Positions 21,111-33,626 are shown, counted from the stretch's first letter. The stretch: DNA of 64,000 bases from Oscarella lobularis (GCF_947507565.1 NC_089186.1:1984001-2048000), one strand, 5' to 3'. Numbers and translations: made by a program. The notes: generated by a model from the letters alone, not told the origin.

Positions 21111-23105
21111 TTAGGAATTCAGCCAGTCGTCAATTTTCTGCTGATTACCTTTGGGATCTTTTTGCCAGTCCATCCACCAGCGAAGATTAGCGATCGTGTG
21201 ATCGTACTCCTTCGCGAGATTTTCGCGCCAAACGCGAAACGAGTCGCGATTGTACTGATCGACCTCGTGACTCACCGACGGATAGTCGACGAGAGAACGC
21301 AGCTTAGAATCCATCTGGGAAACCAGGTCAGGATTCTTTAGAGACAAATCAGTCAATTCATCAGGATCAGTAGACAGATCTATAGAGAATAAATATGTAA
21401 ATAAATTTGAATGCCTAATCTTACCGAAAAGATGTGGACGGACTTGTTTGGGGCCGTCGCCGTAGGCAACGTATTTATAGTTCCCCGTTCTGAGCATAAA
21501 TCCAGACATGTTCATATTGCAACCGTGGTACTGTGAGAGAACGTAGTCAGGCCGATCGTCAGCACGATAGAACCCAGGCATGAGAAAAGGCATCAGTGAG
21601 GAACCATTTAATCCAGGAGGATGATCAATCCCAGCTATATCTATAGAAAAAATTAAAACCTCTCTAATTATTGACTATTTTAATTACCCATAAAAGTGGG
21701 AAACATATCGACTAATGACGTGACGTTCTCCACCTGCATTGTCGGCACTCCGGGCCCCGTGGCGACGAGAGGAACGTGACTACTCGCCTCGTACATGGAC
21801 ATCTTATAAAACTGACGATGTTCCATCGCCATTTCGCCGTGATCCGAACTGAAAAACACATACGTATCGTTACCGTGACCAATCGCGTTGAGAGCGTCGA
21901 CGATTTCGCCGAGCATTGCGTCCGTTTCGGCGCACATGGCAAAATAGTATTGACGCACTTTAAATATCTCATCCTTAGTGAAACTACTCGTGCAATTCTT
22001 CACAGCCGATTCGTAATAGTCGACGGGATGAAATTTATCTAAATCGATCCACGTCGGAATGTTCACGCGATTGGAATCGACCGAACGAAGCCAATAGGGC
22101 GACGTGCGAAACGTCGAAGCGCCGGAGTTTTCGCCCTCGTTGGTGCCGTACGGATGCGGCAAATTCAAACCAACGTAGAGCAGAAACGGCTTATCCTTAA
22201 TATGAGTGGCATTATTTTTTAGCCAACTCGTTGCCCTGTCAACCAAATTCCAATCGCCAGACACTTTGATCTGGGAGCTATTGTTTACGAGCACCGTTGT
22301 TGGTCGGCCCTCTTGACGCAGAGTAAAATTAACAGCGCGTGTCCAAGCCTCGACCCGATTGCTATACATTAAAAGTATCATACATAAAACTAGGTATGAT
22401 TATTGAGTTCCCCTATGTATCTATGTTTTTTCACCTTACTGAGTGACTGCCTGACGTGTAGTCTTGCTTTCCAATGAGCTCGGTCTCGTATCCGGCGTTG
22501 GCGAGCTTGACTGCCCACGTGGGGTAGCCCTTGTCTAAGCCCTTATGGTTGTTCCACGATTTGGTGATGTGTGTGTGCAGGCCGCTCCAGAGGGCTGAGA
22601 AACAAAGGGATTAGATTGCCTAATATATAGTAAGGATTTACTAACCTGATCTAGAGGGACAGCAAATGGGATTGTTAGTGTACATGTTGTGGAATACAAT
22701 TCCATTAGATGCCATCTTTTCGAGTGTTGGTAAACGAACAACGCCACTGGATCCCTTTCCAATCAAACGACCGTCCTCCAAAAGGAAAGAAAAGTCTCGC
22801 GCTGATTTATTTTAATTCAAGACCGGCCTCTATCCCCCTCAAGACTAAAGGTATCAATCATCCTCTATACTCAGAACGTGTATGTGAAGTGTGACTCTCT
22901 TCCCACAAAAGAGCTATAGTAGACTTACCATTGAGTCGCACATAACAAAAAGGATATTCTTTCGAGTCTCAGCCAAACCGTTCACCTAAACTCAATCATA
23001 TTTCCCGTCGATCTTCACACTCAAATGCTCTTGTCTCACCGGGTGGCCGATGGAGTGAGAAATGACAAAGCAAAGGCACAGAAGCAGCAATGAGAACGAT
23101 CCCAT
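21111..23105 (-). CDS. ARSK: Arylsulfatase K (lysosomal glucuronate-2-sulfatase type)
   Basis: Lysosomal sulfatase; the human enzyme removes 2-O-sulfate from glucuronate in heparan and chondroitin chains. ATG 23105 opens a signal peptide MGSFSLLLLCLCFVISHSIG. The next exons give NILFVMCDSM with DGRLIGKG (metal-binding aspartates), then NNPICCPSRS, whose CxPSR core is the site where the cysteine becomes formylglycine (near 22630-22665). GKQDYTSGSHS, SNRVEAWTRAVNF, GLNLPHPYGTNEGEN, YYFAMCAETDAMLGEIVDAL, SSDHGEMAMEHRQFYKMSMY and LSQYHGCNMNMSGFMLRTGN follow the human protein closely; the tail NLRWWMDWQKDPK...DDWLNS ends at TAA 21111-21113. All catalytic blocks are present. Iduronate-2-sulfatase was the main alternative and fits less well in the C-terminal half. 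Confidence 0.94.
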
Positions 23106-23200
23106 GACTCCAATCTCGCCGTCTCACGTGAGAAATGCTACTACGAGAAGCACGCTCCACGTCACGCCCAGAGTCCCCTCGCTAATTAAACATCCTCTTC

Positions 23201-24447
23201 CTACTTTCTTTTCGAAAACAGTCGTACAATAGCGAAAACTAAAACTAGTATAACAAAACCAGTTACCGGTGACGTCCTACCAGGCCATAAAAACGACCGA
23301 GATCTCTAGAAAAAGGAACGCATATTATAGGGATGATGAAACTATAGGCAAGCAGTACTGCTACACATTTTTGCCACCCACTACTAAGTAAGCAGGTTCC
23401 TTAGTATACATGACACATGCACGTAGTAGCAGTATTCACGTAAATAATTCTTACCGTCTCATTGGAGCTATCTTGCCTTGACGTTTCAATGTCATTAAGC
23501 TATATGATCAATATGAGCCTTTCTCCCCCGGAGTCCCCCTCCCTCTTCTTACCTTTTGCCTTAGAGACGTCACAACTTGAACGAGCTCTCGTAGCTGCTG
23601 GCTGATTTCCACGACAGTCTGCTGCACTTGAGTCAGAACGCCAATAGCCTCCTCGCGTTGCTCTGTAGACGACTTGGTCCCAGTCTCCGGCTCTTTTAAC
23701 AGAGACACTTGTCCATCTACTTCCACTTGCTGAACGATTTCCGCTTCCTCGTCAGCACTGATGTAGTCGTCGGACAGATATCCACCGGTTGTGGTTTCGG
23801 CAATAGCTTCTCTAGCTTCATTTTCATCGATTATTTCCTGTAGAAAAATTTGCTTTTTTAAAAATAGGCTGTGTTTTCTTTTCTTACTATTTCACTTCCG
23901 CTTCCGTTTTCTGGTGTCGCTTCAAGTTCTTGAAAAAACGCGTCCACTGCTTCTGAGCGAGGAATTCCCTTGGCGATCTAAAAAATCGTTGTATCCAAGC
24001 CCCTTTGAGATAAAATCCAATATTGATTTCTTACGTTTTTGAGTTCTTCTGTGTAGTGCTCCATGGCTTCCTCTTTGCCCATTTCGCCCAGTTTCGTCCA
24101 CGCTTCCCTTGATTATGAGTCTTATTCTGGCTCGAATGGTTGTTCACCTACCATTTGGTTTTCTTTACGACGTCCCAAAAGCTCGGCTTCGGCTCCCTGC
24201 AGGGGCCCTCCTTCGCTTGCTTGAAATATGCGTAGAGCTAAAGCGTGGCGCTTATTTTCTAGCAAAACGATAGGTGTACGGTCTGGTTACCTTGAGTTTG
24301 AGCTCGTTTGATGGCTGGAACGATCCTGAGCGGAGAAATGACGCGCGTTTGCAATTTGGGGCCTCGTCTACCTTCTTTTGGCAGATTCTTTATCACCCGA
24401 ACAGCTGCTTCGAACCGCTGGTGAATGATAGAGTGCGATTCTGACAT
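23201..24447 (-). CDS. ACBD5: ACBD5-like acyl-CoA-binding protein with C-terminal membrane anchor
   Basis: Binds acyl-CoA through an N-terminal ACB domain; ACBD4/5 relatives sit on peroxisomes and tether them to the ER. ATG 24447 gives MSESHSIIHQRFEAAVRVIK, then LPKEGSFQPSNELKLKLYAYFKQAKEG (joined over two introns), PSFWDVVKKTKWEAWTKLGE and EEAMEHYTEELKN, which is a complete ACB fold. An acidic middle (EIIDENEAREAIAETTTGGY) and a coiled-coil stretch with QQTVVEISQQLRELVQVV follow. The last exon (about 23201-23306) codes PVTGFVILVLVFAIVRLF and a basic KRK end, a tail-anchor; stop TAG 23201-23203. Domain order ACB, acidic linker, coiled coil, tail anchor is that of ACBD5. A FFAT-like site was not pinned down. 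Confidence 0.88.
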
Positions 24448-24618
24448 TTTATCGGCAGTTTTGAACGAGTTTTTCCTCACGCCCGATCCCGTATAATGCG
24501 TAGCGCGCTTTTATAAACCTTTTATCCAGATCCTTTCTTTTGCGAGCATTTTTCTGCAAGCGAAAGGCTAAAGACATCAAAATAAAGGTGCAAAAACAAA
24601 AAAAAAACAAAAAAAACG

Positions 24619-24692
24619 TGACTCCGCCCGGGCTCGAACCGGGGACCTTCTGCGTGTGAGGCAGACGATTTAACCGACTAATCCACGGAGTC
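24619..24692 (-). tRNA. tRNA-Val (anticodon CAC)
   Basis: Folds as a standard cloverleaf: acceptor GACTCCG/CGGAGTC, anticodon stem TCTGC/GCAGA with loop CTCACAC (anticodon CAC), and T-arm CCCGG-TTCGAGC-CCGGG holding the B-box GGTTCGAGCCC. A run of eight T on the transcribed strand follows directly as a Pol III terminator. It has no intron. It lies between the MOCOS 3' end and the ACBD5-like start, on their strand. Confidence 0.95.
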
Positions 24693-24894
24693 CCGCTTAC
24701 GTACTGACCTCGCAAAGCCGTTTTTGAACGCAAACGAAACACACAGACAAAAAATATTATGAAAAATAAGTGCAAACACTCTAATATAAAGTGTAAATGA
24801 AAATGTAAGTTTTAGGAAACCAATACAAGGTGCAAACTCTCCAATAAACACAGACAAAAAATAAAAAAAAATTAGTGCTGTACTGTACTTTGTT

Positions 24895-27800
24895 TTAGCA
24901 TATAAATACTCTTTCTCCAACTGTGACTTTTCCAGCATCTTCACCAAACCCGTCACAAGTAAGATAAACCCCAAATGTTACCTAAGGGCAGACTAGAGCA
25001 TTTATTTATGAAGGTGAATATAAACGACCTTTCCATTTCGAGCATCAACTAGACGTCTGAAAATACTGCCATTTCTCTCCCCAGTCATCTGGTCAATACA
25101 TATCATTTGGCATCGGTTGCAAAGACTGTGAACCTGAGGAGCCTTGCAGCTATAACTGATCATACTTAGAAGCTAATTCTCAGTACCTTGAAAAATAGAT
25201 TTGAAATTGTAACACTTGTAGCTTGATCTTCGGTGAATTTTTCCAAACAACCATCGATTATAAAATTTGGCCGAAATCTGCGAGCCACGCTTTCCTCGCT
25301 TTCGTCGATCTACACGAAGACTCTTACGCAAAATTAGTTTTAATTAATAAAAAACGTACACTGGATGCAAGCGCTCTCACGCTCTGCATCGACACCAGCA
25401 AATACTGCGACTGATTGGCAAACGAAAGCTTCTCTACGCAAAAAATTAAATATTAGCTTTCTTGAAAAGAAGAAGAGAAGGAAAATGGTTTGTAGCCCCT
25501 GGAGAGATTCGAACTCCCGACCCCTGGTTAACCTCATTACGTACTTCCGGTGTAATACAAGACCAGTGCTCTAACCACTGAGCTACAGAGGCTTACGGGA
25601 AACTCGCCGATTTCGTCGAATTTATTCTACTCACCAGAATTCCCGTCTTCTTTCTGACGATCCGTCAATCGAATCAAACGACAGTTTCTGTCTACGGCTC
25701 GAGAAAGCCATCGCCCGGCCTCGTCGCCGCAATCGAGCCCATTTATCCTTCAGAGGAGAGAACTAGACGAACAAAACACGTTCAAAAGCACGCAGAACTC
25801 ACTTGTCACCACAGACTTTAGACGTGCACATCTCCGCAACAGCTAAATCGCCGTGGGCGTGCAGCGGAACTCTAAGCGCTCCCAATTCTACGCGAAAACT
25901 CACGACAATCAATCGAAAAAAGGCGAATCTTACCCGGTTTGCCTTCGCACCGAAGAATCATGCAAGCATCAGTAGAATCGATCATCGGTCTCACGTGGCA
26001 CATCTGGGGCACTTGTTTCTGGTTGAGACAACGTCCAGATTCACTCACGACCATCCAAAGTCGATCAAACACGAGCCCTTTGTCGCCAATCTTCCATTCA
26101 TTGACCTAGAGTGAATCACATAGTACAAAAGTGCCATTTCCTTTATAAAATTCCAACCTCATAGGCACCACATGACTTGATAGGATAGATGAGGATTTTT
26201 CTGAGATAGACGTCACCTGTAGTCGTAGAGGATGACCTTGTCTCTGATTTGACAAAGGATGACTTCAATAGATCAATTAGCTGATACGCATCTTCGAATG
26301 TTGACATGTAGCCAAATGACGCGCGTATGCAGCCGGTCGGCTTGCCGTCAATTATGTCCACGTCGTCGCCACAGACGTGACCAGCCTCAGAAAAAAGATT
26401 AATTATTAATTAAATAATTGATTGCCTTACTGCTATGTTTCGCTTCAAATCCTCATTGGTTAGTTCGAGGTATTCCTGACACGCTCCCGTATTGCAAAAG
26501 CATCCAGATCGAACGTGGATATTTCTCAACGAAGCAAGCCTCTCAACCTGATAAAAAGCAAAACTATAATACCTATATGGCAAAGAGTCACGACCCCCAT
26601 ACACTGAAACTAGATACCTCTAGCTATGTTATAATGTCTCCCTCCCGCCTATAGTATTCTCTTATATATGTATTATCTGTTCTCTGACCTGACTGAAGCC
26701 CACTATTTTTCCGTCGTCGTCAAGGACGTTGAAAGCCACGATTGGACCCTGCTTTGATTCATCCGCGTAGTCGGTTTCGCCGTAGACGACGCAGACAGGC
26801 CGTCCAGTCGTCGCGTGAGTCATACTCCCGAGTTCGTCTCGTACGTAGCGGAGTAGAGTCATGGTGTGCGCCTGCACGGCCGCCATGCCGCCGGGCAAAC
26901 TATCCAAGACCTCAAAGCCGTACTTCAAAGCGATGATGTCGAGAAACGGCAATGTCCCATCTTCAAGCCTAGGGAAAATAATCAGACTTATGAGATTAAA
27001 TTATTTATATACCTCTCAGCTATATTGGTTCGTTCTACGTGAAAGTCTTCACTAGAAATCGTCGCTGCCACCGTCCCTCCGCCGTAATAGGTCTTCCGCA
27101 GCAAATTGCAGCGATCGTTCCGCACCAACAAAGCCCCAAGTCCCGTTGGATATCCAAACATTTTGTAAAATGACAGACACACGAAATCCGGTTGATATTG
27201 GCTCAGATCGAGTGGCGAAGTGCAGACGAATGAAGCAGCGTCAAGCAAAACAAGCCCATTGGTTAGAATCCCTTTGGACTTGGTATAGAGTCTATGTTCA
27301 TGTAGGGCGTCGATCCAAGTGAGAGGATACTTTTTTCCGCTGAAATTGCACTGAGCCGGATACGCAAACAATGCATGGGCAGTCAGCTCTTGAGATGATG
27401 CCGGTTCTGAGGAATCTCGAATTTTGATTTCGCTTTCTTGAATGCATGTAGTACGCGCTCCCTTTTCCAATGCCACTTCTCTCATTCCCACGACGGAAGT
27501 ATGGGAATTGTGCAAATAGCAGAATAAACTGTCTGCTCGCCATGGAAACGATTCCGCGATTAGTTTTAATGCGCCCGTCGCACCGGAAGTGAAAACGACC
27601 GAATATTGATTTGATGTCACGTGAAAGTGTTTCAGGACGAGATGACGCGCTTCGCTGATTCGTTCGCTTGTCGTCGCGCTTGACGGATGACGGCTGTGGG
27701 GATTTCCGTATGCGTGCGACTCGAGATCGCTCGCGTGGGCCGCCACTTGCGATCGTGCGTACTGGGTTGCACCTGCATGATCCAAATATGCGCATTCTAA

Positions 27801-27950
27801 AAGAAGTTCGAAAAACGAGATTTTTTCGGCATTTCCCGGGAATTGACCATTTAATCGTTCGAATTCTTTTCTTCTGATGACTTCAATAGTTTCCTCGTAG
27901 CCGTACGCTGTACCGTGCGTTCTCGTGAACGTCGCTTTGGCCACTTCCAT
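24895..27950 (-). CDS. MOCOS: Molybdenum cofactor sulfurase
   Basis: Adds the terminal sulfur ligand to molybdenum cofactor for xanthine dehydrogenase and aldehyde oxidase. The N-terminal half is a NifS-like PLP domain: CAYLDHAGATQYA, SHAYGNPHSRHPSS, VVFTSGATGALKLIAESFPW, CYLHNSHTSVVGMREVAL, LVLLDAASFVCTSPLDLSQY, and the PLP lysine in SFYKMFGYPTGLGALLVR. The persulfide region RSGCFCNTGACQEYL follows. The C-terminal MOSC half shows LIYPIKSCGAYE, FDRLWMVVSESGRCLNQKQV, FRPNFIIDGCLEKF, LCNRCQMICIDQMTG and VTFGVYL, with TAA at 24895-24897. ATG 27950 (MEVAKATFTRTHG) is chosen; an upstream extension is out of keeping with the family. An intron at about 25436-25634 contains a tRNA gene. All signature residues are present. 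The start lies 110 bp from the stop of the next gene upstream. Confidence 0.94.
25494..25592 (-). tRNA. tRNA-Thr (anticodon TGT) with a 26-nt intron, nested in a MOCOS intron
   Basis: Acceptor GCCTCTG pairs with CAGGGGC; D-arm GCTCAGTGGTTAGAGC (A-box); anticodon stem CTGGT/ACCAG; anticodon TGT; T-arm GGGAG-TTCGAAT-CTCTC (one mismatch) with the B-box. A 26-nt intron interrupts the loop one base 3' of the anticodon, the standard site. Mature length is 73 nt. TTTT follows within 15 nt. It sits in the same orientation as the host gene inside a roughly 200-bp intron. Confidence 0.93.
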
Positions 27951-28060
27951 TTCACCCACGTGACATAGCGCGCGGTGCCCAGCTGCTTTAAAAAACAGAA
28001 ATTCAAAAATTAGTTGCGCGTTCAAAAAAGTAAGAAAACAAAACAAAGGACGGTACTCTA

Positions 28061-31000
28061 CTAGCGATTATACAGGTCTTCGTATATATCCCTGATAGCA
28101 TATCGGTACACTCCAATCTGGTCAAACCATCGCAGAAGCTTGCCTACAGTTGGTGCTTTTTCCTTTCTCTTCCATAATTCCAGCACGCTTACCATGTTCA
28201 CAGCGTTGCTGCCAGCCGATCTACGAATGTTGTCAAGATCTTTGCTGCTGAGAAGAAAAACACCGATATCTTCCCATTTTGATCCGAAAGCGGCAGCGCA
28301 TGCTCTTATCAAATCTGGCGAGACCAAATCTTCGTCGGCGGGAAAAGAGTCTAAAATGACAAATAATCGGATAAAGAAACTCCATCAAATAAAGTGCATA
28401 CATGAACCAGAATGAGGTACAAAGATCCACAAATCTCTAATACGACAACGAGTGTCTCCTTCCGGTCTGGTGGAGAATAACAAGTCGTCAAAAGCATTGT
28501 CTTTGACTTTCTGATCCACTTCACTGGACGAATAAATGGCCGGGTCTTTATTGAGTTGCTTGAGATGAAAAGTGTCCAAATAGAACAAGTCAAGAATTAC
28601 TCCTGGGCTTCTTTCGTCGCACACTGTGACGATCATCGATTTCAGCTCATCTAGGAACTCCTTCGCCACGGCCTCGCATTTGTCTTCACTCGACCAGCGA
28701 AGAACGACGTCGATGCAATGGTGTCCCTTTTTTATTCCCATTTCAATGAGACACTCGACCTCCTCGCTACCGCTGATCCTCGCTAATTTCATGCCGTCCC
28801 TCCACGAAGTGCAACGTACGTTTTCCATGCAAGAGCAGCGAGATTGAAGGATGACGAACGAAAACGGTGATATGATATCGGTCGAACGAGCACACTCGTA
28901 TCGCTGACCACGATACACGTCAAGCGTTGAATTTCCAACCCAGGCGTCGGGACGAATTGAATCCAGCTGAAGAGCCGGAATCAAATACATTCCAGGCATT
29001 TTTTGGACGGGAATGCAGAGTTCCAGGCTTAGAAGAACATCAATCGCGTCGTCAGCTGTCACCGGGAAGGAAGACGCGGAGCCCTGGGGCTTCAGCTTCA
29101 AACGGGTTTCAAAAGCCCTCAAAGCCCATTCAATGTCTTTCGTGGACACCTCGCCAAGTCTGCCAGTCGACGCGTCCAATCGCGAATACGACTGAGGAGC
29201 GAGAAGAGGACCGATCACGTTTTGAAAAAGCCAGAGCGGCCGAAGACAAATTCGACGACCGAGATTAACAATCTATGAAGATAAAACTACATAACCCTGC
29301 AGGATAGACAACGGCAACTCACTGTGTCGGACGATGCAAGATATTCAACGATGACCCTTTTCTCGTCGTCAGTCAAAACGATGCCAGCAACTTTAGAGAC
29401 CCAATCCTCAAATTCATGCAACGTCATTAAATTGTTAAATGGAAATTTTCCGCTCTTGCCATCATGAAAAGAAATATAATTCTCAATGACATGGCACAGT
29501 TTTGGAACGTCATCGAATGCCTGTGCAAACAGAAGAAAGATTGAAGTGTGTCAACTGGACAAAGAGATTAGGTAACATTACTTCTAGCAGTTCTTCACGA
29601 ATTTTTCTTAATTGTTGGTGGCACTTGTGCATGCTAACAGAAAAGCGGATACTGCAGTTCATTTCAGACACGTGTGAAATTTCAAACGTGTCTCCAAATT
29701 CTTCCTGAAGAATTTCAGCGACACGTTCTAGTTGGAGCGTCTTTTCAATGATCGCCCTGTCGTCGAAATCAAAAAAATTGAAGATCACGACAAGGCGACG
29801 TCGCGACTTTAGTTGAAAGAGAAACGAAGCCTTTACAAACGCACACCAATAGCGCCCTTTTGCAAGAAGATCTTCTGACGTCATCTCATTCCATTCTCGA
29901 ATGGGAAGGACGAGAACGAAGATCGCGTTGAATTGTTGAAAGAAGAGACCATGAGCGCTGTGGAAGAGCGATTGGACACTAAAATCCCACGCCGTTCCTG
30001 CGCCTATTTCAGAAAGTATGCCCTTGTAAAATTCAATGCAGGGTGTGCGATTTTCCTTTTCATGTGGAAAGCCATGGAGTTGAAGAGATTTGGCGAACGT
30101 CGTCTTTCCCGCCATGTCGCTTCCAATCAGGCACACTTTAATCAAATCAAGGCGAACCTTTTGTCGAAGGAACGGAATTCGGACGGCGTCCTATTACACA
30201 AATTCAATCCGGGGAAGGAATTAAAATGATGACGTACGTAATGCTGTTGAAGGATCTTTCTGATTTCATCATTGCTTGCTAGCTGATAAGGTGCATTTTC
30301 GTCCTAAATTTAACGTTTATCAATTCTTTTCTGAAATGAAAACAAGTGACCTTGTCTTCACACATGACATCTACATTCTTTTCAATCAAGAGATCAATAA
30401 TAGACTTGTCTGTTGATAAGCTATTTGCAGCAAGATGCAAGGCATTTTGATTTGTCTACAAAGATTGAAAAGGCGATGAGTGAGCATTAGGAATTCTGAC
30501 TAACCATGAAAACTTTTGCAGAAACATCAGCTCCCAATTCAATTAGTTGCTGAATGACGATGAATGAAGGATGCGTACAGGCGTACAGTAAGGATGTCAT
30601 ATCGTCCTAAAAATAGAATTGCCGAACAAAAATTCGAAATATCATAAGAAAGCAACCTGATCAACAGAATTGATAGCAATGTTTTTCTCAATGACAAGAT
30701 ATCGAAGAACATCTTTTACTTCGTCATCTTCACACTTTGAAGGAAAGGTAGCATAAAACAAAGCCGTCTTCCCAAACTGGATGAAAAAAGATTTGTTTAT
30801 TGATACAATCAACATCGAATCTCACGAAATCGCTTTCTTGACAGTTAGCTCCTTTCTCATCCAAGTAACGAACTTTCAATAAACGATCGATAGAACTTTT
30901 ACACGCATTCATAAAAGGCGTTTGGCCATCTTAAAGATAAAATAAGAATTTTTGAATTTATATACAAGTACATTGTCTGACAATGTTCATGTCATTGAAA

Positions 31001-32873
31001 GGCGCTTCGTGGTCTACAAGCCATTTTACAAGCCATTTTACTCCAAAAATGCTTCCATGCAAGCAGGCATAATGCAGAGGAGAGTTCCTTTCCTATCAAT
31101 AAGACAGATATTCTTTGCACATGTAGCAAATAAAAGCACATCATATATCACCTTATCAACAGCGTTAACGCTCATTTCCTTTTTATTGACAAGATGATGA
31201 AAAACCTCATCAGCTTCTTCATATGACGAAAATTTATTTACAGCCGCAAAAACCTATTATAAAGTTAATGTGTCTATCCCAGTGCTGATATCAAATCTGT
31301 TACAATGTCATGAGGTAACAAAATGCAGCCATGTTCTTCCAGATAGAGCATTTTCTGCATTCTGTCAACGAAACCTGCACAGGCGTAAGAATATGACGTG
31401 CGCCCTTCCTGAACAACACTGATCAGCGCTACAATCTGAAATTAATTTCAAGTCATACTTTGTCTTTCTCGTTGACAGTTGCACCGTGACTGACGAGCCA
31501 TTGAACGCCAAATATATTTCCCCACTTGCACGCACAGTGAAGTGGGCGGAGTCCATCCTGCATCCATGTCGGTGTATATCGTTTAATTAATTCACATATC
31601 GTATTGGTACCTCTGATGGCTCTTCAATATTCTGATTTCTTTGCAAAACCGCATAGCTGAGCCACTCTTCGGCTTCCTCCGTTGTCTCAAACTCTCTTCC
31701 CGCCACATAGTGAACAACTGACAAGTTAAAATCGTACTAACGAAATTGGTAACTACAATGCTTTGCAGCAACAAAAAAGCAACTCCATACCTGCTGAAAT
31801 TGAAATCCTTTTTCCGTAGACAGAAAACTTTGAAGTTCGTCCCAGTTTCTCTTCTCAATTATTGAGATCAAACGATCGATTGAAGAACGAGCAGAAGGTA
31901 ATCCTCTCGGCTTCTGTCAAAAACACTTAGCCTGGTCTACCTGTGCATAGAGTTGCGGCACACCATTTGCGTCTCTTCAACTGTACCAATAAGATTCCTT
32001 ATCGTTGCATTTTTGATTTTCAAACCCTACATCAGTTTCGATTTCCTGCTTGAGCTACGTTTCTAAGCTTAGTAGCCTACCGTTTGTATTTCTTTAACAG
32101 TGTCAAGCAGCTTCTTTATCGTTGAATTGCTGTTTTTCAAACGACGAATCTAAATTCAAATCGTTTGTTTGAATTACTCTCCAAACCTTCAGCATACTTG
32201 CAATTCCAACTGTTCAGTTTTGTTCGCTAAAAAGTCAAATTCGTGTCTATCAGATCGTTCAGTGTTGTAGACTTCATAAATAAAAATCAGAATATAGCCG
32301 GTTAATTACTTTAAAAGTAGTTACTTCTTTTTGAAGCATTGCTCAGTTTTTCTCGTACGTGACCTAAGCGATCCTCGGCGTCATCAACAGTAGCATAAAG
32401 CTGTGACTTTGATGGCCAAGAACAAATATGGTTCTGCACAGAAAGAGCTGTAAGAGCGGCTACATTCTAACGTTTTTATATCATCTTACTTTTTCAAGGA
32501 CGTACAATGCCAATGCCTCAGACACCGATTGGAGTTGCCCAAAGCAAAGAAAAGCGACAAACTTGACAGGTGGGAGAGAGCCAATTTGAAGTGTTGCCAG
32601 AGAATCAAAGACTATGAGATGAGCAAAACTGCTAGCAGCGTGCAAACCGCAAATGAAATCAATGAACCCTTTTCCAGTAACAGTCAGATCCACATAACAA
32701 CTTCCGGGTATAATCTCAATTTTTTTAATTTCAATTTTCAATAGATTTGACATCCTTCGAAGAAGCTGTCTCTGATATTCTTTGAAGCGTTCTGGCGTGC
32801 TCTCCGGAAAACAAATTCGAAGCAGACATTCTTCTTCATGAATGCAAATGACACTTTCAGAAATAGGAGTCAT
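28061..32873 (-). CDS. Ankyrin-ROC-COR-Death protein, paralogue B (downstream part of locus)
   Basis: Multi-exon gene of the ROCO/DAPK type without a kinase. The first open exon (32873-32481) codes an unknown domain (MTPISESVICIHEEECLLRI); several short coil-forming exons follow (about 31900-32460), then at least seven ankyrin-like exons (for example RPLHCACKWGNIFGVQWLV, SPLHYACLHGSIFGVKWLV, TALFYATFPS). The ROC GTPase (about 29510-30145) has P-loop GSDMAGKTTF and switch-like WDFSVQ. The COR region (about 28400-29480) has RPLWLFQNVIGPLLAP, LDLFYLDTFHLKQL and YRGQRYECA. The Death domain (28061-28330) has ACAAAFGSKWEDIGVFLLSS and WKRKEKAPTVGKLLRWF, stop 28061-28063. A same-frame TGA separates this from the CARD frame just upstream. 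Role is probably a stress or immune death-fold signalling scaffold, by domain content only. Confidence 0.8.
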
Positions 32874-32876
32874 GCT

Positions 32877-33626
32877 TCATAGAAACTCCACGTCAATTGA
32901 GATTTTCCTTCCAGGCAGCGCTGCTGCCTCGGAGTACTTTTTAACAATCCTAGTGAAAGACTCAGAATTGGGTATCCACTTGCCTCTAATCTTCTCATGA
33001 ACGTGAATAGTCACTATCTCCGGAAAATCTGCTCTGGCAGCTTTTGAAGGAGGGTCAACGTAGTCCTCGTTCACGGTACTGAAACTGCGCTTTCTTGCAC
33101 GAGTGATTTGAGTTCTATCATCTGCACGAGATGGGGAGTTTTCGCAAGGCGTGCTGGACTCATCAGCTTGAGCTACGCCTGTAGTAGTAGAAGCGGGCTC
33201 CAAAGCCTCTTTTTTCGAAGGAGGGTCAGAGAAGTCTTCTTTTATGGTATCAAGAGCAATCCGAGTTTTATCTTCAGGAACGGGAAGATTTTCGCAAGGC
33301 TTTCTGGACGATTCGTGAGCTTGAGCAGAAGTGACTAGTAAGTCGTACACAGCCTTTCGGTTTCCGTCGTTCCCTTCCTGCAGGACAGCGCAGAACGAAT
33401 CAAAGCTAGGAGGGAGAGTTCGCCTCAGAATGCTAAGCAACTCCCGAGCCACATCCTCGCGTGAACGATCCCGTAAATGTCGCAGAAGTTCCTCGTATTG
33501 ATCCTGGGAGAGGCATCTGCGCGAAAGAAGACTATCGAGAAGAGCTGCACCATCAATAGCACTGGCGAGAAGAGGCACGATCTTGTCTGCTACAGGAATG
33601 AGAAGAGTCCACTTAGGATCTGCCAT
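32877..33626 (-). CDS. CARD-containing protein, paralogue B (upstream part of locus)
   Basis: Single-exon frame of 249 residues from ATG 33626 (MADPKWTLLIPVADKIVPLL), chosen because the paralogue at 38794 starts with the same MADPxW. Residues 20-90 form a CARD: LLDSLLSRRCLSQDQYEELL, REDVARELLSILRRT, SFDSFCAVLQE. A low-complexity hydrophilic linker (two DPPSK repeats) leads to a short C-terminal fold with VHEKIRGKWIPNSESF and KISIDVEFL, then TGA 32877-32879. After one more codon an ATG continues the same frame into the ankyrin-ROC-COR-Death gene. The two parts may be one gene read in another splice form, two genes in tandem, or a recently split gene. CARD domains recruit caspases or adaptor proteins. 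Confidence 0.75.
   Translation of the reverse strand: MADPKWTLLIPVADKIVPLLASAIDGAALLDSLLSRRCLSQDQYEELLRHLRDRSREDVARELLSILRRTLPPSFDSFCAVLQEGNDGNRKAVYDLLVTSAQAHESSRKPCENLPVPEDKTRIALDTIKEDFSDPPSKKEALEPASTTTGVAQADESSTPCENSPSRADDRTQITRARKRSFSTVNEDYVDPPSKAARADFPEIVTIHVHEKIRGKWIPNSESFTRIVKKYSEAAALPGRKISIDVEFL

Noticed and set aside
21111-23105. Iduronate-2-sulfatase
   Set aside because: The EHRQFYKMSMYEAS and HGCNMNMSGFMLRT blocks match arylsulfatase K much better.
27951-28046. N-terminal extension of MOCOS from 28046
   Set aside because: The extra residues are hydrophobic, run into the flank of the upstream gene's stop, and are absent from the family.
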